Source: Antedon mediterranea
Taxonomy: Eukaryota; Echinodermata; Crinoidea; Comatulida; Antedonidae
NCBI RefSeq assembly: GCF_964355755.1
Contig: NC_092671.1
Location: 22,897,070 to 22,961,069, forward strand
Length of the DNA stretch: 64,000 nucleotides
Direction of reading: 5' to 3'
The position numbers and the translations under genes are program-made. Every line of letters starts with the position of its first letter. Within the stretch, counting starts at the first letter, position 1. The notes under the pieces are model-generated. The model was not told the DNA's origin, did not search any database, and was given only the letters and a program-made list of their open reading frames with translations. Shown in pieces: positions 10,980-23,225 of this stretch.

Positions 10980-11748
10980 ATGTAAAATATAGGATTTTTT
11001 ACTCTTTCGTTATTGATCATCACATTAAATAGAGCGCATCTCGCTTATATGTATTCCACTTCCTCAGATATTTTAATACTTTCTAGGTCAATCAACTATC
11101 TTTCGCATGAGTTAAAAATATTTTAATTTTTATGACGTCATGATGTCTAAAAATGTAAATAACGTGGTTCATCTATTTTCATTTTTACAGTAAATTTCAG
11201 TCTGATATAGCTCGTCAGAATAAAAAGTGATAATCATGATTAAAACGTTTTCTGGAAGCTATTGGATTGTAGATACGAATTCATGTGAATATTTTGCCAA
11301 TCAGATGTTGTGACGTCATCATATGGCCAGTTGAATTCAAAAAGTAATATTTTCATTCCTTGTGTAAAAGTTCATTGCGTTTAAACGAGAGCGCATCTGT
11401 CTTTTACGTGCCCAGAATTCTTCAAATTTGTGTTAATGTAATTAATTAGATAATTATCTTCTAAAATTGTTATTTTTTATATGTCAATTTGATGACGTCA
11501 TTGTATTAATAATTGGATTTAAAAGATGGGTCTCGTAATTTCGTCTATGCTACTGTATAACATATACAGTGTATTCTGTAAATACTGTAATATGATGTAT
11601 GCTACAAAATAGGTACAATTCAGCACTGTAAACACGTTTATTTCATGTCATAGGATGGCATATTAATTGTCGAGGTTCATATAGTTTAAAGTATGTGCAT
11701 GTTGCGTTTGCGCGGATAACCCTGAACTCGTGACGAGTTCAAATCTAG
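10980..11748 (+). mobile_element. Helentron-like E2 element, 5'-truncated copy
   Basis: The 3' end reads GCGGATAACC, then the hairpin GAACTCGTGACGAGTTC, then AAATCTAG ending at 11,748. This is the terminal plan of Helitron-type elements (hairpin a few bases before a CTRR end). It matches the interior and end of the complete E2 copy at 12,161-13,755. The start is only approximate, defined by where similarity fades. It is followed directly by E1 sequence (11,749 on), as at 13,756. Confidence 0.7.
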
Positions 11749-12108
11749 TTCTTCTTCTTCTTCTTTCTGTACACTTTTTGTGTAACAAATATCTCAAAAA
11801 GTTAAATGTCAATGATTACCAAAATTTCACAATGTCTTTCAAATACTGTAACTTAGTCCTAATAAGCTTTTCAGCGTGATCACTCATCCGTGACGTCACG
11901 TATACGCCATTTTGTGAAATCACATTATCAATCATATCTCAATAATTCATTATCACGTATTAATGAAATGCACTACACGTAAACTTCAGGTCAAGATAAA
12001 AAATATTAGCAAATAAAAACTTGCACGTTTCAAGTTCATGCGCATGAAATTGCGCGTTAAAAATTTAAAAAGCTCAAAATTAAGTTTTGATCAATTTAGA
12101 GCATAATT
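11749..12108 (+). mobile_element. Helentron-like E1 element, internal fragment
   Basis: The sequence from TTCTTCTTCTTTCTGTACAC through GTGACGTCACGTATACGCCA to GATCAATTTAGAGCATAATT matches 13,756-14,112 and 15,300-15,660. It has lost its 5' end and is cut on the right by the next E1 copy, whose hairpin begins at 12,109. Confidence 0.75.
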
Positions 12109-15100
12109 AGGTGATCATTTAGATGATCACCTATTGTTATTGTATGAAATCTTATTTTTTGGTTATCCGCAACGAAGTTGCAGGATAACCTCTTGTGATT
12201 GTACGAAATCATCATCATCATCATCAACTTTTTATTCATCTTCTTTCTTTCTGTATGATTTTTGTGTAACGCTTTTCTCTAAAACTCCAAACATAACATT
12301 TCGGTAACTATCTTAACATATTGACATTTACGTAACGTCGTCAAGCGAAGCTTTTCATGACGTTTACAATTGCGCAACGTGACTTACGCGCGATTTAACG
12401 ATTTTGTCGTATTTAACATAGCTCGACAACCAAATAACATTTCAACTTGAAACTTTGCAAAAGTTTAATTTATATCATGCGCTAACTTTCTGTTGAAAAA
12501 AAATTGCGTGTTTTACACAAAGTTACGCGCGCACGCGCATTTAAAATTTCAAAATGCGCAAAATTAATTTAAAATCAACTTTCTACGCGTTTTATGTTGT
12601 TTTAAGCATGTCAAAAATTCCCACGCGTGCGCACATTTTTACGTGTGCGGTACGCACGTAGCATTGAAAACGTATTTTTTTCGCGTGATTTATATTTTTC
12701 CAGCCTTTTCTAGTAATTTTACCAAATTTTAAACAATTTCGACTTAAAGATACCTCATACGAGCACGTCGAATTGGACAATTTGCGCCCGTTTTTTATGA
12801 AAAGGTTAAAAAATTCGTTTAAAATATGCCTTTTTTTAAACAGTCGTAATTTCTAAACTAGACGGTCAACTTTTTGTGGATGGCATATTCTGGAAGTAGA
12901 TGAGTTGTAGATATCGGATCAGGTATTAATATGGCTAACCGGACATTGTGACGTCATCGTATGGCCACACGAATATAACATTTAGGATTTTTGTATCTTT
13001 CGTCATAGCTCATCACATTGAATAGAGCGCATCTCCACTTATCCGTTTTCCATTTTAACCCCGATTTTGATATTGTCTAGGTCAATCAAGTATCTTTCGC
13101 ATGAGTTAAAAATATTTTAATTTTTTTGACGTCATCATGCCTAAAAATTTAAATCACGTGTGGCATTAATTTCATCTTTACAGTAAATTTTAATCTGTTA
13201 TAGCTCGTAAGAATAAAATGTGATAATCACGATTAAAACTTTTTCTGGAAGCTATTGGATTTTAGATACGAAATTATGTAAAAATGTTGCCAATCGGATG
13301 TTGTGACGTCATCATATGGCCAGTTAAATAAAAAAGGTCGTATTTTCATCTTTTGCGTCATAATTCATTACATTTAAAAGAGCGCGCATCAATATTTCAC
13401 GTATTCAAATTTCTTCTACACGCTAATGCGTTGTTGCTGAGATAATTTCCTTTCGGAATTGCTACCTTCGCGTTTCATTTTAAAACCGTCAACATGTTAA
13501 AAATTGCAATAAATAGCGGGTCCCGTAATTTCACCTATTCTACACTGTATGTGATATGGATACAGATACTGTGTATACTATATATGAATTTAAATAATAA
13601 AATTCAGCAATAACAACATATCATATTCTTCAGTTCAGGTCATAATGCCAACGTGAACACTTCCTTTTGTCCTCAACCTATCCCCTTAATGTTAATGTTG
13701 CACCACTTGCGCGGCGGATAACCAAACTCGTCAAAGTGACGAGTTACATGTCTAGTCTTTTATTGTTTCTGTACACTATTTTGTGTAACAATTATCTCAA
13801 AAAGTTTAATGTCAATGATTACCAAAATTTCAGAATATGTTTGAAATAATACAACTTAATCCTAATAAGCTTTCCAGCGTGATCCCTCATCCGTGACGTC
13901 ATTTATACGCCATTTTGTGAAATCACATTATCAATCATATCTCCATAATTCATTATCACATGTTAATGAAAATTCACTACACGTAAACTTCAGGTCAAGG
14001 GTAAAAATATTAGCAAATAAAAAGTTGCGCGTTTCAAGGTCATGCACGTGAAATCGCGCGTTAAAAATTTAAAAAGCTCAAAATTAAGTTTTGATCAATT
14101 TAGAGCATGAATTAGGCCATTTGCGCGTTTCAAAAAATTACTGCGCAAAAAACACGTTTTTGCGCACGCGATTCTTAGAAAGCGTAACAAATAAAATTTG
14201 ATGTATAAATCACATTCTACTCACAATTCTTAATACATTCACCGATTTTGAGTCCATTACGACTTAAAATAATGCTATACGAGCACGTTAAAAATGACAA
14301 AATGCGCACATTAATTTCACAAAAGTTCTGAAAATGGTGAAAAATATGCCTTTTTTAAAATGAAAATAACTCTTCAGAATGCAAGATGACCCCCAATTTT
14401 TTTAACTTATTCTGGAAGCCATTGAGTTGTAGATATGAATTCATGTACACATTTGACGTATAAAATGTTGTGACGTCATCAAATGGCCACTCGATTTTAA
14501 AATTAAGTTTTTTTCTCTTTCGTCATATAATTATCACATTCAATAGAACGCATCTCTGTTATTTTGTGTCCGATTTTCGCTCAAATTTTAGTATGTGATT
14601 TCTAAATTAATTGGCTTTCTCATGACTTGCCACTATTTTCAATTTGATGACGTCATCACGCGTAAAACCTTCAATAACGTAGGTCGTGTAATTTCAACTT
14701 CGCCGTAAATTTAAATATCTTACAGCTCTTCAGAATTGAAAGTTACCTTGATTATTATAATTTATTATGAAAGCTGATGAAATGTAGATATGAATTCATA
14801 TAAAAATCAAGCCTATCGAATGTTGTGACGTTAACATATGGCCAGATGAAGTTAAAAAGTTGTTTTTTCATCTTTTTCGTCAAAGTTATGTAAATTTCAA
14901 AGAGCGCGCTTCTACGTGCCAGATTTTCTTCCAATTCTTATATTTATTTGCTCAATTCCTAATCTTTCGAAATTGCCATCTTTGAATTTATTTTGATAAT
15001 TCCATCATACCAAAAAATTAGAACATGATGTGTCCCGTAATTTCACCTATGCTACACTGTATATACAGTATATACTGTACATATTGTATATGGCATATAA

Positions 15101-15250
15101 TAGGCACAACTCAGCACTATAAGCATATATAATAGGATGGTATACATCAACATTACATGATCGTACGTGCATGTTTAAAAAAAAATTAATTTCAGTAAAA
15201 TGATAAAAATGATCACCTATAATTCGTCAAAGTGACGAATTAAATTCTAG
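12109..15250 (+). mobile_element. Helentron-like E1 element with an E2 element inside it
   Basis: The 5' end is the hairpin AGGTGATCATTTAGATGATC (12,109 on), followed by TTGTTATTGTATGAAATC. The 3' end has ATGATCACCTAT, the hairpin AATTCGTCAAAGTGACGAATT and AAATTCTAG ending at 15,250. GGTGATCATT at the 5' end recurs inverted just before the 3' hairpin, an asymmetrical terminal inverted repeat as described for Helentron/Helitron2 elements. E1 is interrupted at 12,160 by E2 and resumes at 13,756. No Rep/helicase coding sequence is present, so it is non-autonomous. Confidence 0.75.
12161..13755 (+). mobile_element. Helentron-like E2 element, apparently complete, nested in E1
   Basis: The 5' end reads GGTTATCCGC, a short loop, then GGATAACC and TCTTGTGATTGTACGAAATC. 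The 3' end has GGCGGATAACC, the hairpin AACTCGTCAAAGTGACGAGTT and ACATGTCTAG ending at 13,755. The layout is the same as E1 with different end sequences: 5' hairpin, its half repeated inverted near the 3' end, terminal hairpin, CTAG. Flanking bases are T on both sides. About 1.6 kb, no coding capacity. Confidence 0.75.
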
Positions 15251-15252
15251 TT

Positions 15253-16829
15253 AGGTGATCATTTAGAATAAAATGATCACCTATTGTTATTGTATGAAAT
15301 CTTTATTCTTCTTTATTTCTCTCTGTACAGATTTTGTGTAACAATTATCTCAAAAAGTTGAATGTTGAAGATGACAACATTTTCACAATATCTTTCAAAT
15401 ACTGTAACTTAATCCTAATAAGCTTTTCAGCGTGATCACTCAACCGTGACGTCATTTATACGCCATTTTGTTAAATCACATTATCAATCATATCGCCATA
15501 ACTCTTTATCACATATCAATAAAATTCACTATATGTAAACTTCAGATAAAAGGTAAAAATATTAACCAATAAAAGGCACGCGCACGTAGGGTCATACGTG
15601 TGAAATCGCGCGTTAAAAATTTAGAAAGCTCAAAATTAAGTTTTGATCAATTTAGAGCATGAATTAGGCCATTTGCGTGTTTCATAAAATTACTGCGCAA
15701 AAATGCGTTTTTGCGCGCGCAATTCTTAAAAAGCGTAAAAATACGAATTTTTTGTAGAAATCGCATTCTACTCACCATCCTTAGTACATTCATCAAATTT
15801 GAGTCCGTTCCGACTTAAAATAACGCTATACGAGCATGTTAAAAATGACAAAGTGCGCACATTTAATTGCATAAAAGTGCTGAAAATGATGAAAAATAAG
15901 GCATTTTTAAAATGAAAATAATTCTTCAGAATGCACAATGACCCCCAGTTTTTTTAAATTATTCTGGAACCCATTGAGTTGTAGATATGAATTCATGTAC
16001 ACATTTGACGTACAAAATGTTTTGACGTCACCAAATGGCCATTCGAATTTAAAAATGTGTTTTTTTTCTCTTTCGTCATAGATTATCACATTCAACGGAG
16101 CGCATCTCGGTTATTTTGTGCCCAATTTTCGCTCAATTTTTAGTATATGATTGCTCATTTAATTATCTTTCTCATGAGTTGTCAACATTTTCATTTTGAT
16201 GACGTCATCACGCGTAAAAACTTGAATAATGTGGGTCAAGTAATTTCACCTTCAGCGTATATTTGAATATCTCACAGCTCTTCAGAATTAAAGGTGACCT
16301 TAATAATTTTAATTCATTGTGACAGCTGATGAAATGTAGATGTGAATTCACATAAAAATTAAGCCTATTGGATGTTGTGACGTTGTGATATGGCCAGTTG
16401 AATTTAAAAAGTAGTTTTTTCATCTTTTTCGTCAAAGTTATACAAATTTCAAAGAATTTGTACGTGCCAAATTCTCTTCTAATTCTTATATTTATTTGCT
16501 CAATTCATTATCTTTCGAAATTGTCATCTTCGAGTTTATTTTGATAATTCCATCATTCCAAAAAATTAGAACATGATGTGGGTCCTGTAATTTCACCTAT
16601 GCTACACTGTATATAGATATACAGTATATACTGTACATATTGTATATCACACATACGGTAATAGGTACAACTCAGCACTATTAGCGTATATGCATCATGT
16701 CATAGGATGGCGTACATCAACTTTTTACGATCGTATGTTAACGTACGTGCATGTTTAAAAAGTGGTAATTTCATTAAAATGATAAAAATGATCACCTATA
16801 ATTCGTCAAAGTGACGAATTAAATTCTAG
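15253..16829 (+). mobile_element. Helentron-like E1 element, complete copy without E2
   Basis: This copy begins two bases after the CTAG end of the previous element with AGGTGATCATTTAGAATAAA and its complementary ATGATCACCT, and ends with ATGATCACCTATAATTCGTC, the hairpin and AAATTCTAG at 16,829. It gives the uninterrupted E1 sequence (1,577 bp), showing where E2 sits in the neighbouring copy. It stands head to tail with the previous copy. Confidence 0.78.
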
Positions 16830-19429
16830 TTTTTTACTTAAAATTGTATGTACAGTAGGCCTAAATAGTTCAGTATGTTGTATTGTCCCTAGAAAAAAGG
16901 TATTTAAAGTTATTTCTGTAAAACTACAGCGTTTGGTCAGTAAAATATGTTTTAGGTAGATTCCAACCATATTATATTACGTTGGCTTATATAATAAGAA
17001 TTATTAATGGTAATGGTCACCAATCTTCATTGATGGGATATATTTTCAATTGTTTTGTGTTAGTTCGATTTAAAGTTAAACTTTATTCAATTAAACATGT
17101 TGTTTTGTGGGGTTTTTTTTTGTTGTTGGTGGTATCTACAATATCTAAGGTAGGCTCCCATTTTCATTAACTTCAAGTGACCCCCAACACACTTAAATAG
17201 TCAGATATTGGTACCTAGCTCATCTAACCAAATGTCTCTGGGATGCCTGTCGATAAGGAATAGAAGGATATGCATCAGTTTGAGATCAAAACTTCCATGA
17301 CTCTAACCGACAGAGCATGGATCGCCCACAATGTTACAAAATAAACAGTTTAATTAACCATAGTTAACAACAAAAGTCGCGTGCCTAATATATTGTTTAC
17401 TGCACATGCTCAACAACCTTTAACCTTGTTGGCTATGCTTTCGCGCGCTTTAATCTTGGTGGCATGATTAATATTTTATATTTTTAGCGCTAGCTGCTAT
17501 GGCGACAAACAAAACTTTGATGCAACAAATTTACCGTACTTATGACTTTTCTGAATTCTAATTAAATGATCTCCCACAAGTATTACAAGATTATTAATAA
17601 ATGTAATTACAAGATTAAATACGAATTGTTTGTAAATTTTAGTACCCTTTGGGTTTAAAAAACATTAATTCAAAATCTGCCGCAATTGATATACGCTAAT
17701 GTTTTTATGACCTTAAAGTAGCATTTTATGACCTGTAGTAGCCCTACATCCGAGACAACTAGTTGTTTCAGCCTACATGTAAAATTACAGCAAGGATACT
17801 AGGCCCAAGCCTTTTAGGCTTACGGTACTAGAAAACCCTATGATTTGCCGACATTGACATAGGCCTAGGTAGGACTATTGGTAGGCTAAACTTAAATGTA
17901 GTAGCTACAACGTGTAATCATGATATGTATACTCATCGTCAAATGCATAATTTAATATTCTATAGATTAACGCAATTTTTATGACGGTGGCAGGCCAATA
18001 TGATAATTCAAATATAAAAATTGCAACTACTTAAAATTACCGGCCGTAAGAAAGTGAACCTTTCGTAGTCTAATTGTGATGAAATTAAAACAGAATTGTT
18101 CAGCAAAATATTGTTGTCAATCATCAATGCTGACATGTCATAGAACAATCAGACTTGTTCTAAAAAAATGTAACAGTGGATTCGCAGAGTTCTATAGAGG
18201 GCCGCGGTTAGAGACACACATGAGCGTGTTTGTTTGATTGGCAGCAGTGCTTTAGTATAGGCAAGCGCATTGGAAAATCATTTCATTTCATGTCACTGTC
18301 GATGCATATCTTTCTATTTCTTAATCCATGGCCATTCAGAATGTTAAAAAGAAAATAAAAACAAAGTATTTGACTTTTAGGCCTGGTTCACACTAGCGGA
18401 CTGTAATCTAGATCATGAGATATACCATTAGCCTACCTATTTGCAGCTTACGTGAGAATGCCCGATTCGATATGGCTTGACCGATCAAGATAGGCTATCC
18501 AGATCACGAACGCTAACAGTTAGAGATTTTACCTTGATTTCGTTAATAGCCAATCAGGGTTAAATTTTCACATGCGGAGAAAACGGCCATTGTGTGTTAA
18601 TTATTCAGATTGCCAGGCATAGGCAGACAAAACTTTGTTCTATCAAGGGAAATTTATTTGTGTGAGTTTGTGAACATAACCTTAATCTGCTTTTGTTTTG
18701 AATTTCGTTGTAACACAAGTAGTTATAATTGTCTGCCTTTGGAAATATTCCTGATTATGATCAAACAAAGATCGAAACATCGAATCATGGCTTAATTCCC
18801 TCTCATTATTTTTAGTAAATAGCAAATAATATACAGCAATAATTAGATAATGAAATAATTAAACCATATCCTAGTGTTTTCATATACATTTTTTAAATAT
18901 ACATATAAATGGTCATAAAAAAATAACATAGATTCTAATTTGTTGATTTAGAATAAAGGCAAGTGTGAGTGTATAATAAAATGGAATCATACCATGAGTC
19001 TTTTGTTGAACAAGTTCCATCAGTTGCTGATTTGCGCCTCAATACAATTCTAGTTTCACTTTCCGTTCTTAAAGAGACAACACAAAAAGTAGTATTAACC
19101 AAATTGTATTAGTGTTAGTAGTTTAAAGACACTTTCCCTAAGTTTTTTTATCTGATTTAAGGGCAAAAAATGCATTTTATGTAAAAATAAATATGGGCCT
19201 ATTACGATAATCTTTAAAATGGTAAAAAATAATTGATTCCAATAATTTAGGTGGCCAGCTATAAATACCAGTGCATTGGGTGCAGATTGATATTATATAC
19301 ATTTTGCTTCTGTTATTCACCCACTTTCGATCGCGTGTGGAGGCAACAGAACAAGCAGCGTAAACAAACATTCAAGTGCAAAATATTTTGTCGACAACAT
19401 GGACCAAGAAAATAATGAATTAATAATTG
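16830..19429. other. Intronic DNA, no gene or element recognised
   Basis: This 2.6 kb is the largest plain stretch. Short frames have no recognisable similarity. The segment near 17,820-17,890 has GGCCTA-type words. No RNA gene or repeat ends were seen. Confidence 0.5.
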
Positions 19430-19434
19430 AAGAT

Positions 19435-19590
19435 TGTTAGTAGAACTTGTTATCTAGCTTAGTTGTGCGCATGCGCAAGAGTTACAAATAAACAGATATC
19501 ATCTGGAACTCGAAGAGTCTGTCACGTTTGTTTTCGTCTTGAAGTATAGTTAAGAATCCAGCCTAGTTTATAATGATATAAACATAAACA
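19435..19590 (+). repeat. 5' LTR of the gypsy element
   Basis: This 156-bp repeat begins TGTTAG and ends AAACATAAACA, directly before the TGGTGTCAGAA primer-binding-like site. It contains CAAATAAACAGAT, a possible polyadenylation signal. Confidence 0.8.
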
Positions 19591-20016
19591 TGGTGTCAGA
19601 ATTGGTCGGAAAACATTCTTAATACAGTTGATACTCCAACTAGGGCGCCGAGGTATAGTTGTAATAAGCTAAAATGTTTTAATTAATAAACTTTTGTTTG
19701 GTGCTGATTCTGTGTGGAGCGTTCAAGCGCAACAGAAACTCGGTGAAAATCAAGGCTAGTCTAGCCTAGAGAGTGGACGAACAATAAATAGATGTGCACG
19801 TGTGTGGTAGTAAAATCTACACAATCAAGACCAAAGGTATTGTACCCTTAAGGAACAAGAAATACATTTAGGGTAATCTGTACACTAGGTTCTGAATGGG
19901 AAAATAGCCTAGGATAAACAGTGCTTAACTGACTGTTAATTGTAATTGTGTGGTAGCGTGCTCATGCTACGGCAACACAACATTGATTACACAAACAACC
20001 CTAGAACAGAATTAAA

Positions 20017-20389
20017 ATGGCTACCTGTGGTGCTGCAAGGATGCCAACTATGAACTGGGAAGCTTCAAATAAAGCAGAAGCATTTCAAAGATCGTATTAC
20101 ACTGTATATGGAAGATCAGGGAGTAACAGATGCAGCAAAGAAAGCTATATAAATAACATTAGGACTTGGTGATCATGGAATGGACAAACTACGGAATTCT
20201 GGTTTAAATGACGTTCAAAAGAAAGATTCATATGAGATTTTTAAATATTTTGAAACTGATGTAGATGCAAAAGCAAAGGTTAGCTTCCGGGTACATATAT
20301 TAGAATTCAGTACCCTACTACAGAAACAAGGTGAGCTTATAAACGACTACATATTTTGTTTAAGGGTAAAGGGTGCCAAATATATATAA
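20017..20389 (+). pseudogene. gag remnant of the gypsy element
   Basis: The segment opens with ATGGCTACCTGTGG and encodes a peptide with MPTMNWEASNKAEAFQ, typical of the start of Mag-like gypsy Gag. It then breaks and continues in another frame as GLNDVQKKDSYEIFKYFET (from 20,180). The nucleocapsid zinc knuckle and the protease active-site region are missing, probably deleted at about 20,365. Multiple frame breaks make it non-coding today. Confidence 0.75.
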
Positions 20390-22874
20390 TATCCAAAGAA
20401 GATGCCAACAAATTAAATTGTGAAATATTCAAAACAAATACTATGGTGAAATTATATAGTGGCAAGAGATTAGGTACATTAGGAGAATGTAAAATAAGGA
20501 TTATGCATAAAGGTCAAAGGTTCAATACCAAATTTGTTGTCTTAGAAACCACTCAGGTAAAACTCATTGGGTGTGATTTATCAATGAAAATGAAATTGTT
20601 AAAGGTCACAGATGATTGAAAATGTTAATATGATGTCATATAATGATATTTTACATAACTATGATGATATTTTTTCAGGACTAGGAAAACTTCCTGGTGT
20701 TTGTGAAATAAAAATTGACCCACAGGTTACCCCAGTAAAGCAAGCAATCAGAAAACTGCCTATCTCTCTCCAAGCAGAATTCAAGAAGAAGCTTGATGAA
20801 TTATTATTAGAGGAATTATCGTTAAAGTTAGTGAAACTACTATCTGGCTAAACTCGTATGTACCTGTGAAAACACCAGGCAAACTAAGGATTTGTTTTGA
20901 TCCAAAACCTTTAAACCAGGCTGTTAGACCAAGTTATGCACTGCCAGTGTTAGATGATGTGTTGCCAAAGTTGAAAAATGCTAAAGTATTTTCAGTTTGC
21001 GATGCTAGTGAAGCCTTTTGGCAGATTGAATTAACAGAAGAAAGCAGTAAATTAACCACATTTGTTTAAAGTTAAATCGCAAAAAGGTTCAATTGCGAGT
21101 GAGAAATATCAAATACATGGGTCACATCATTGGGGATGAGGGGTTAAGACCTGATCCAGAAAAAGTAAAAGATATTACAGAGATGCCTCATTCTTAGGTT
21201 TCTGCCTAAACTGTCCGAGGTCGCTGGACCTCTACGTAGGTTAACGGATAAAAATCACCATTTTGAATGGCTTTCTCACCATAAAGAAGCAGAAAAGATT
21301 GATAGTAGCTGCTCCTGTTTTAGCATATTATGATCTGCAAAAGGAAGTCACTATACAGTGTGATAGTAGCCAGTATGGTGTATGTGCAACACTCCTACAA
21401 GAAGGAAAGACAGTCTGTTTTGAGTCAAGAGCCTTAACAAAAACAGAACAAAATTATGCTCAAATAGAGAAAGAGTGCTTGGCAATCGTATACGCATGTG
21501 AGAAATTTGAACATTATGTATTGGGACGATATATAACTGTGAAATCAGATCATAATCCTCTGTTACCGATATTTCGAATAGCTATAAATACAGCTCCAAA
21601 ACGTCTGCAGAGAATGATGTTGAGACTGCTGAGGTACAAGATTAATGTCATTCATGTACCAGGCAAAGAAATGTTTGTAGCTGATCTATTGAGCAGAGCA
21701 CCAGTTAATGAGAAACAAAGCAAAATCATGGAAGAGCTACAAAACATAAATCAAATAGATTTACAGTGAGAGTACACAGCTACAGCTTAAACAAGCTACG
21801 AAAGGTGATTCAGAGCTGACAGAAATGATGCTGATGGTTCATACAGGATGGCCAGATGTAAGAGACAAGGTATCACCTCTGGCAAAACCATACTCAGAGA
21901 TGAGCTGACTGTACAGAATGGCATAATATTTAAAGGACAACAGGTTGTGATCCCAAAGATTCTACAACCATGGATGATTAAGAAAGTTCATTCTAGCCAC
22001 CAGGGTATAGATGCCACACTAAGGAGAGCAAAAGACAGCTGGTTTTGGTTAGGTATGACGTCTCAAATTAAGGATGCCGTACAGACATGTCAATCATGTA
22101 ATGCATTTTTAGACAAGCAGCAATGTGAAACGCTTATGACGTGGCCGATACCGACAGAGAGATGGCAGATGTCTGGTCAGGACATTTTTACACTAAATAA
22201 TCGAGATTACTTTATACTGTTGATTACTTCACAGATTATTTTAAGTGGATGAAATTAAAAGTTTGAAATCATCAAACATAATTAAACACTCGAAAAGACA
22301 CTTTGCACGATATGGCATTCCATTTATTTTGGTTACAGATAAAGCACAGACGTTTGTGTCAGATGAACACAACAACTTCACCAAAGAATAGAACATTGAT
22401 CACCGAACAAGTTCTCCATACCATAGCCAAAGTAGTGGAAAAGCTGAGGCGACTGTGAAAATAGCCAAGAAGCTCATAAAGAAGGCTCTAAAGGATAAAG
22501 GTGATATACAGCTAGCCAAATTAAACTGGAGAAATACTCCCAGTAAAGATGGTAGTAGTCCAGTGCAAAAGTTGATGTCACAAAGAACAAAAACACTTCT
22601 ACCTACAACAAAAGAATTGTTGAAACCACTGGTTGTTGACAACATTGTGGATAACATCGTACAGCAAAGAAAGATGGCAAAATCACAGTATGACAAAACT
22701 GCTAAAGATTTGCCAGAGTTAGTAACTGGTCAGTCGGTCAGAGTACAACCCGACCAAAACCATCATGAATGGAGAAAAGCCATCAGGCAAGAGAAAGTAG
22801 GTCCTCGCCCATATCTGGTGAAAACTACTGATGGATCACTCCTTCGCAGAAATCGTGTGTTCACTTCCAAATAA
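20390..22874 (+). pseudogene. pol remnant of the gypsy element (PR end, RT, RNase H, integrase)
   Basis: The pieces in order are: a protease-to-RT linker (20,390-20,619); the RT N-terminus with KLPGVCEIKIDPQVTPV (20,690 on) and, after a frame break, LRICFDPKPLNQAV and CDASEAFWQIEL (20,866-21,069). A gap follows where the RT YxDD motif should be, then MGHIIGDEGLRPDPEKV. Next come RNase H (21,263-21,769; CDSSQYGVCATLLQEG, IEKECLAIVYACEKF), the integrase zinc domain HSSHQGIDATLRRAK with CQSC (about 21,990-22,100), and the integrase tail (22,455-22,874). Frame breaks and deletions occur between nearly all blocks, so it cannot produce an enzyme. Confidence 0.85.
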
Positions 22875-23156
22875 ACCGTTTGCACAACTGGCTCAATTGC
22901 CATCAATTGAAACAACAAATAAACACATAATAACTCTGAGACAGCAGTCTGTCCGAAACAAAACATTAGGAAGCCTGTAAGGTTGATTGAACACATTACA
23001 AACAATAAAACAAAGACAGGTTGTAATTATGTTATTGAAAGTTTTATTGTCAGTTCTTACCAGTTGTCATTAATATGTATTTTTATCTCGGTTATTATTT
23101 TAGTTAGAGTTACTTTTGGCATTAAGAAAGTATAGACAGTTTTTAAAGAGAAGAGA

Positions 23157-23207
23157 TGTTAGTAGAACTTGTTATCTAGCTTAGTTATAATGATAAAAAT
23201 ATAAACA
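23157..23207 (+). repeat. 3' LTR of the gypsy element, internally deleted
   Basis: Only 51 bp remain: the first ~28 and last ~23 bases of the 5' LTR are joined, with about 105 bp missing. The outer end and the target duplication are intact, so the deletion is internal. Confidence 0.8.
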
Positions 23208-23225
23208 AAGATGATATCCTATTTA

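Larger units (their letters stand above)
19435..23207 (+). mobile_element. Decayed Ty3/gypsy LTR retrotransposon
   Basis: The element is bounded by LTRs starting TGTTAGTAGAACTTGTTATC (19,435 and 23,157) and flanked on both sides by AAGAT (19,430-19,434 and 23,208-23,212), a 5-bp target duplication. A primer-binding-like TGGTGTCAGAATTGG follows the 5' LTR, and a purine tract (AAAGAGAAGAGA) precedes the 3' LTR. Coding order is gag, protease remnant, RT, RNase H, integrase, the Ty3/gypsy order. At about 3.8 kb it is shorter than a complete member because of several internal deletions. It lies in the 20.9 kb SETDB1 intron. Confidence 0.9.

Noticed and set aside
10980-16829. Short frames within the Helentron-like cluster considered as Rep or helicase pieces
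   Set aside because: No Rep HUH or helicase motif is visible in any frame, and the frames are not shared between copies.
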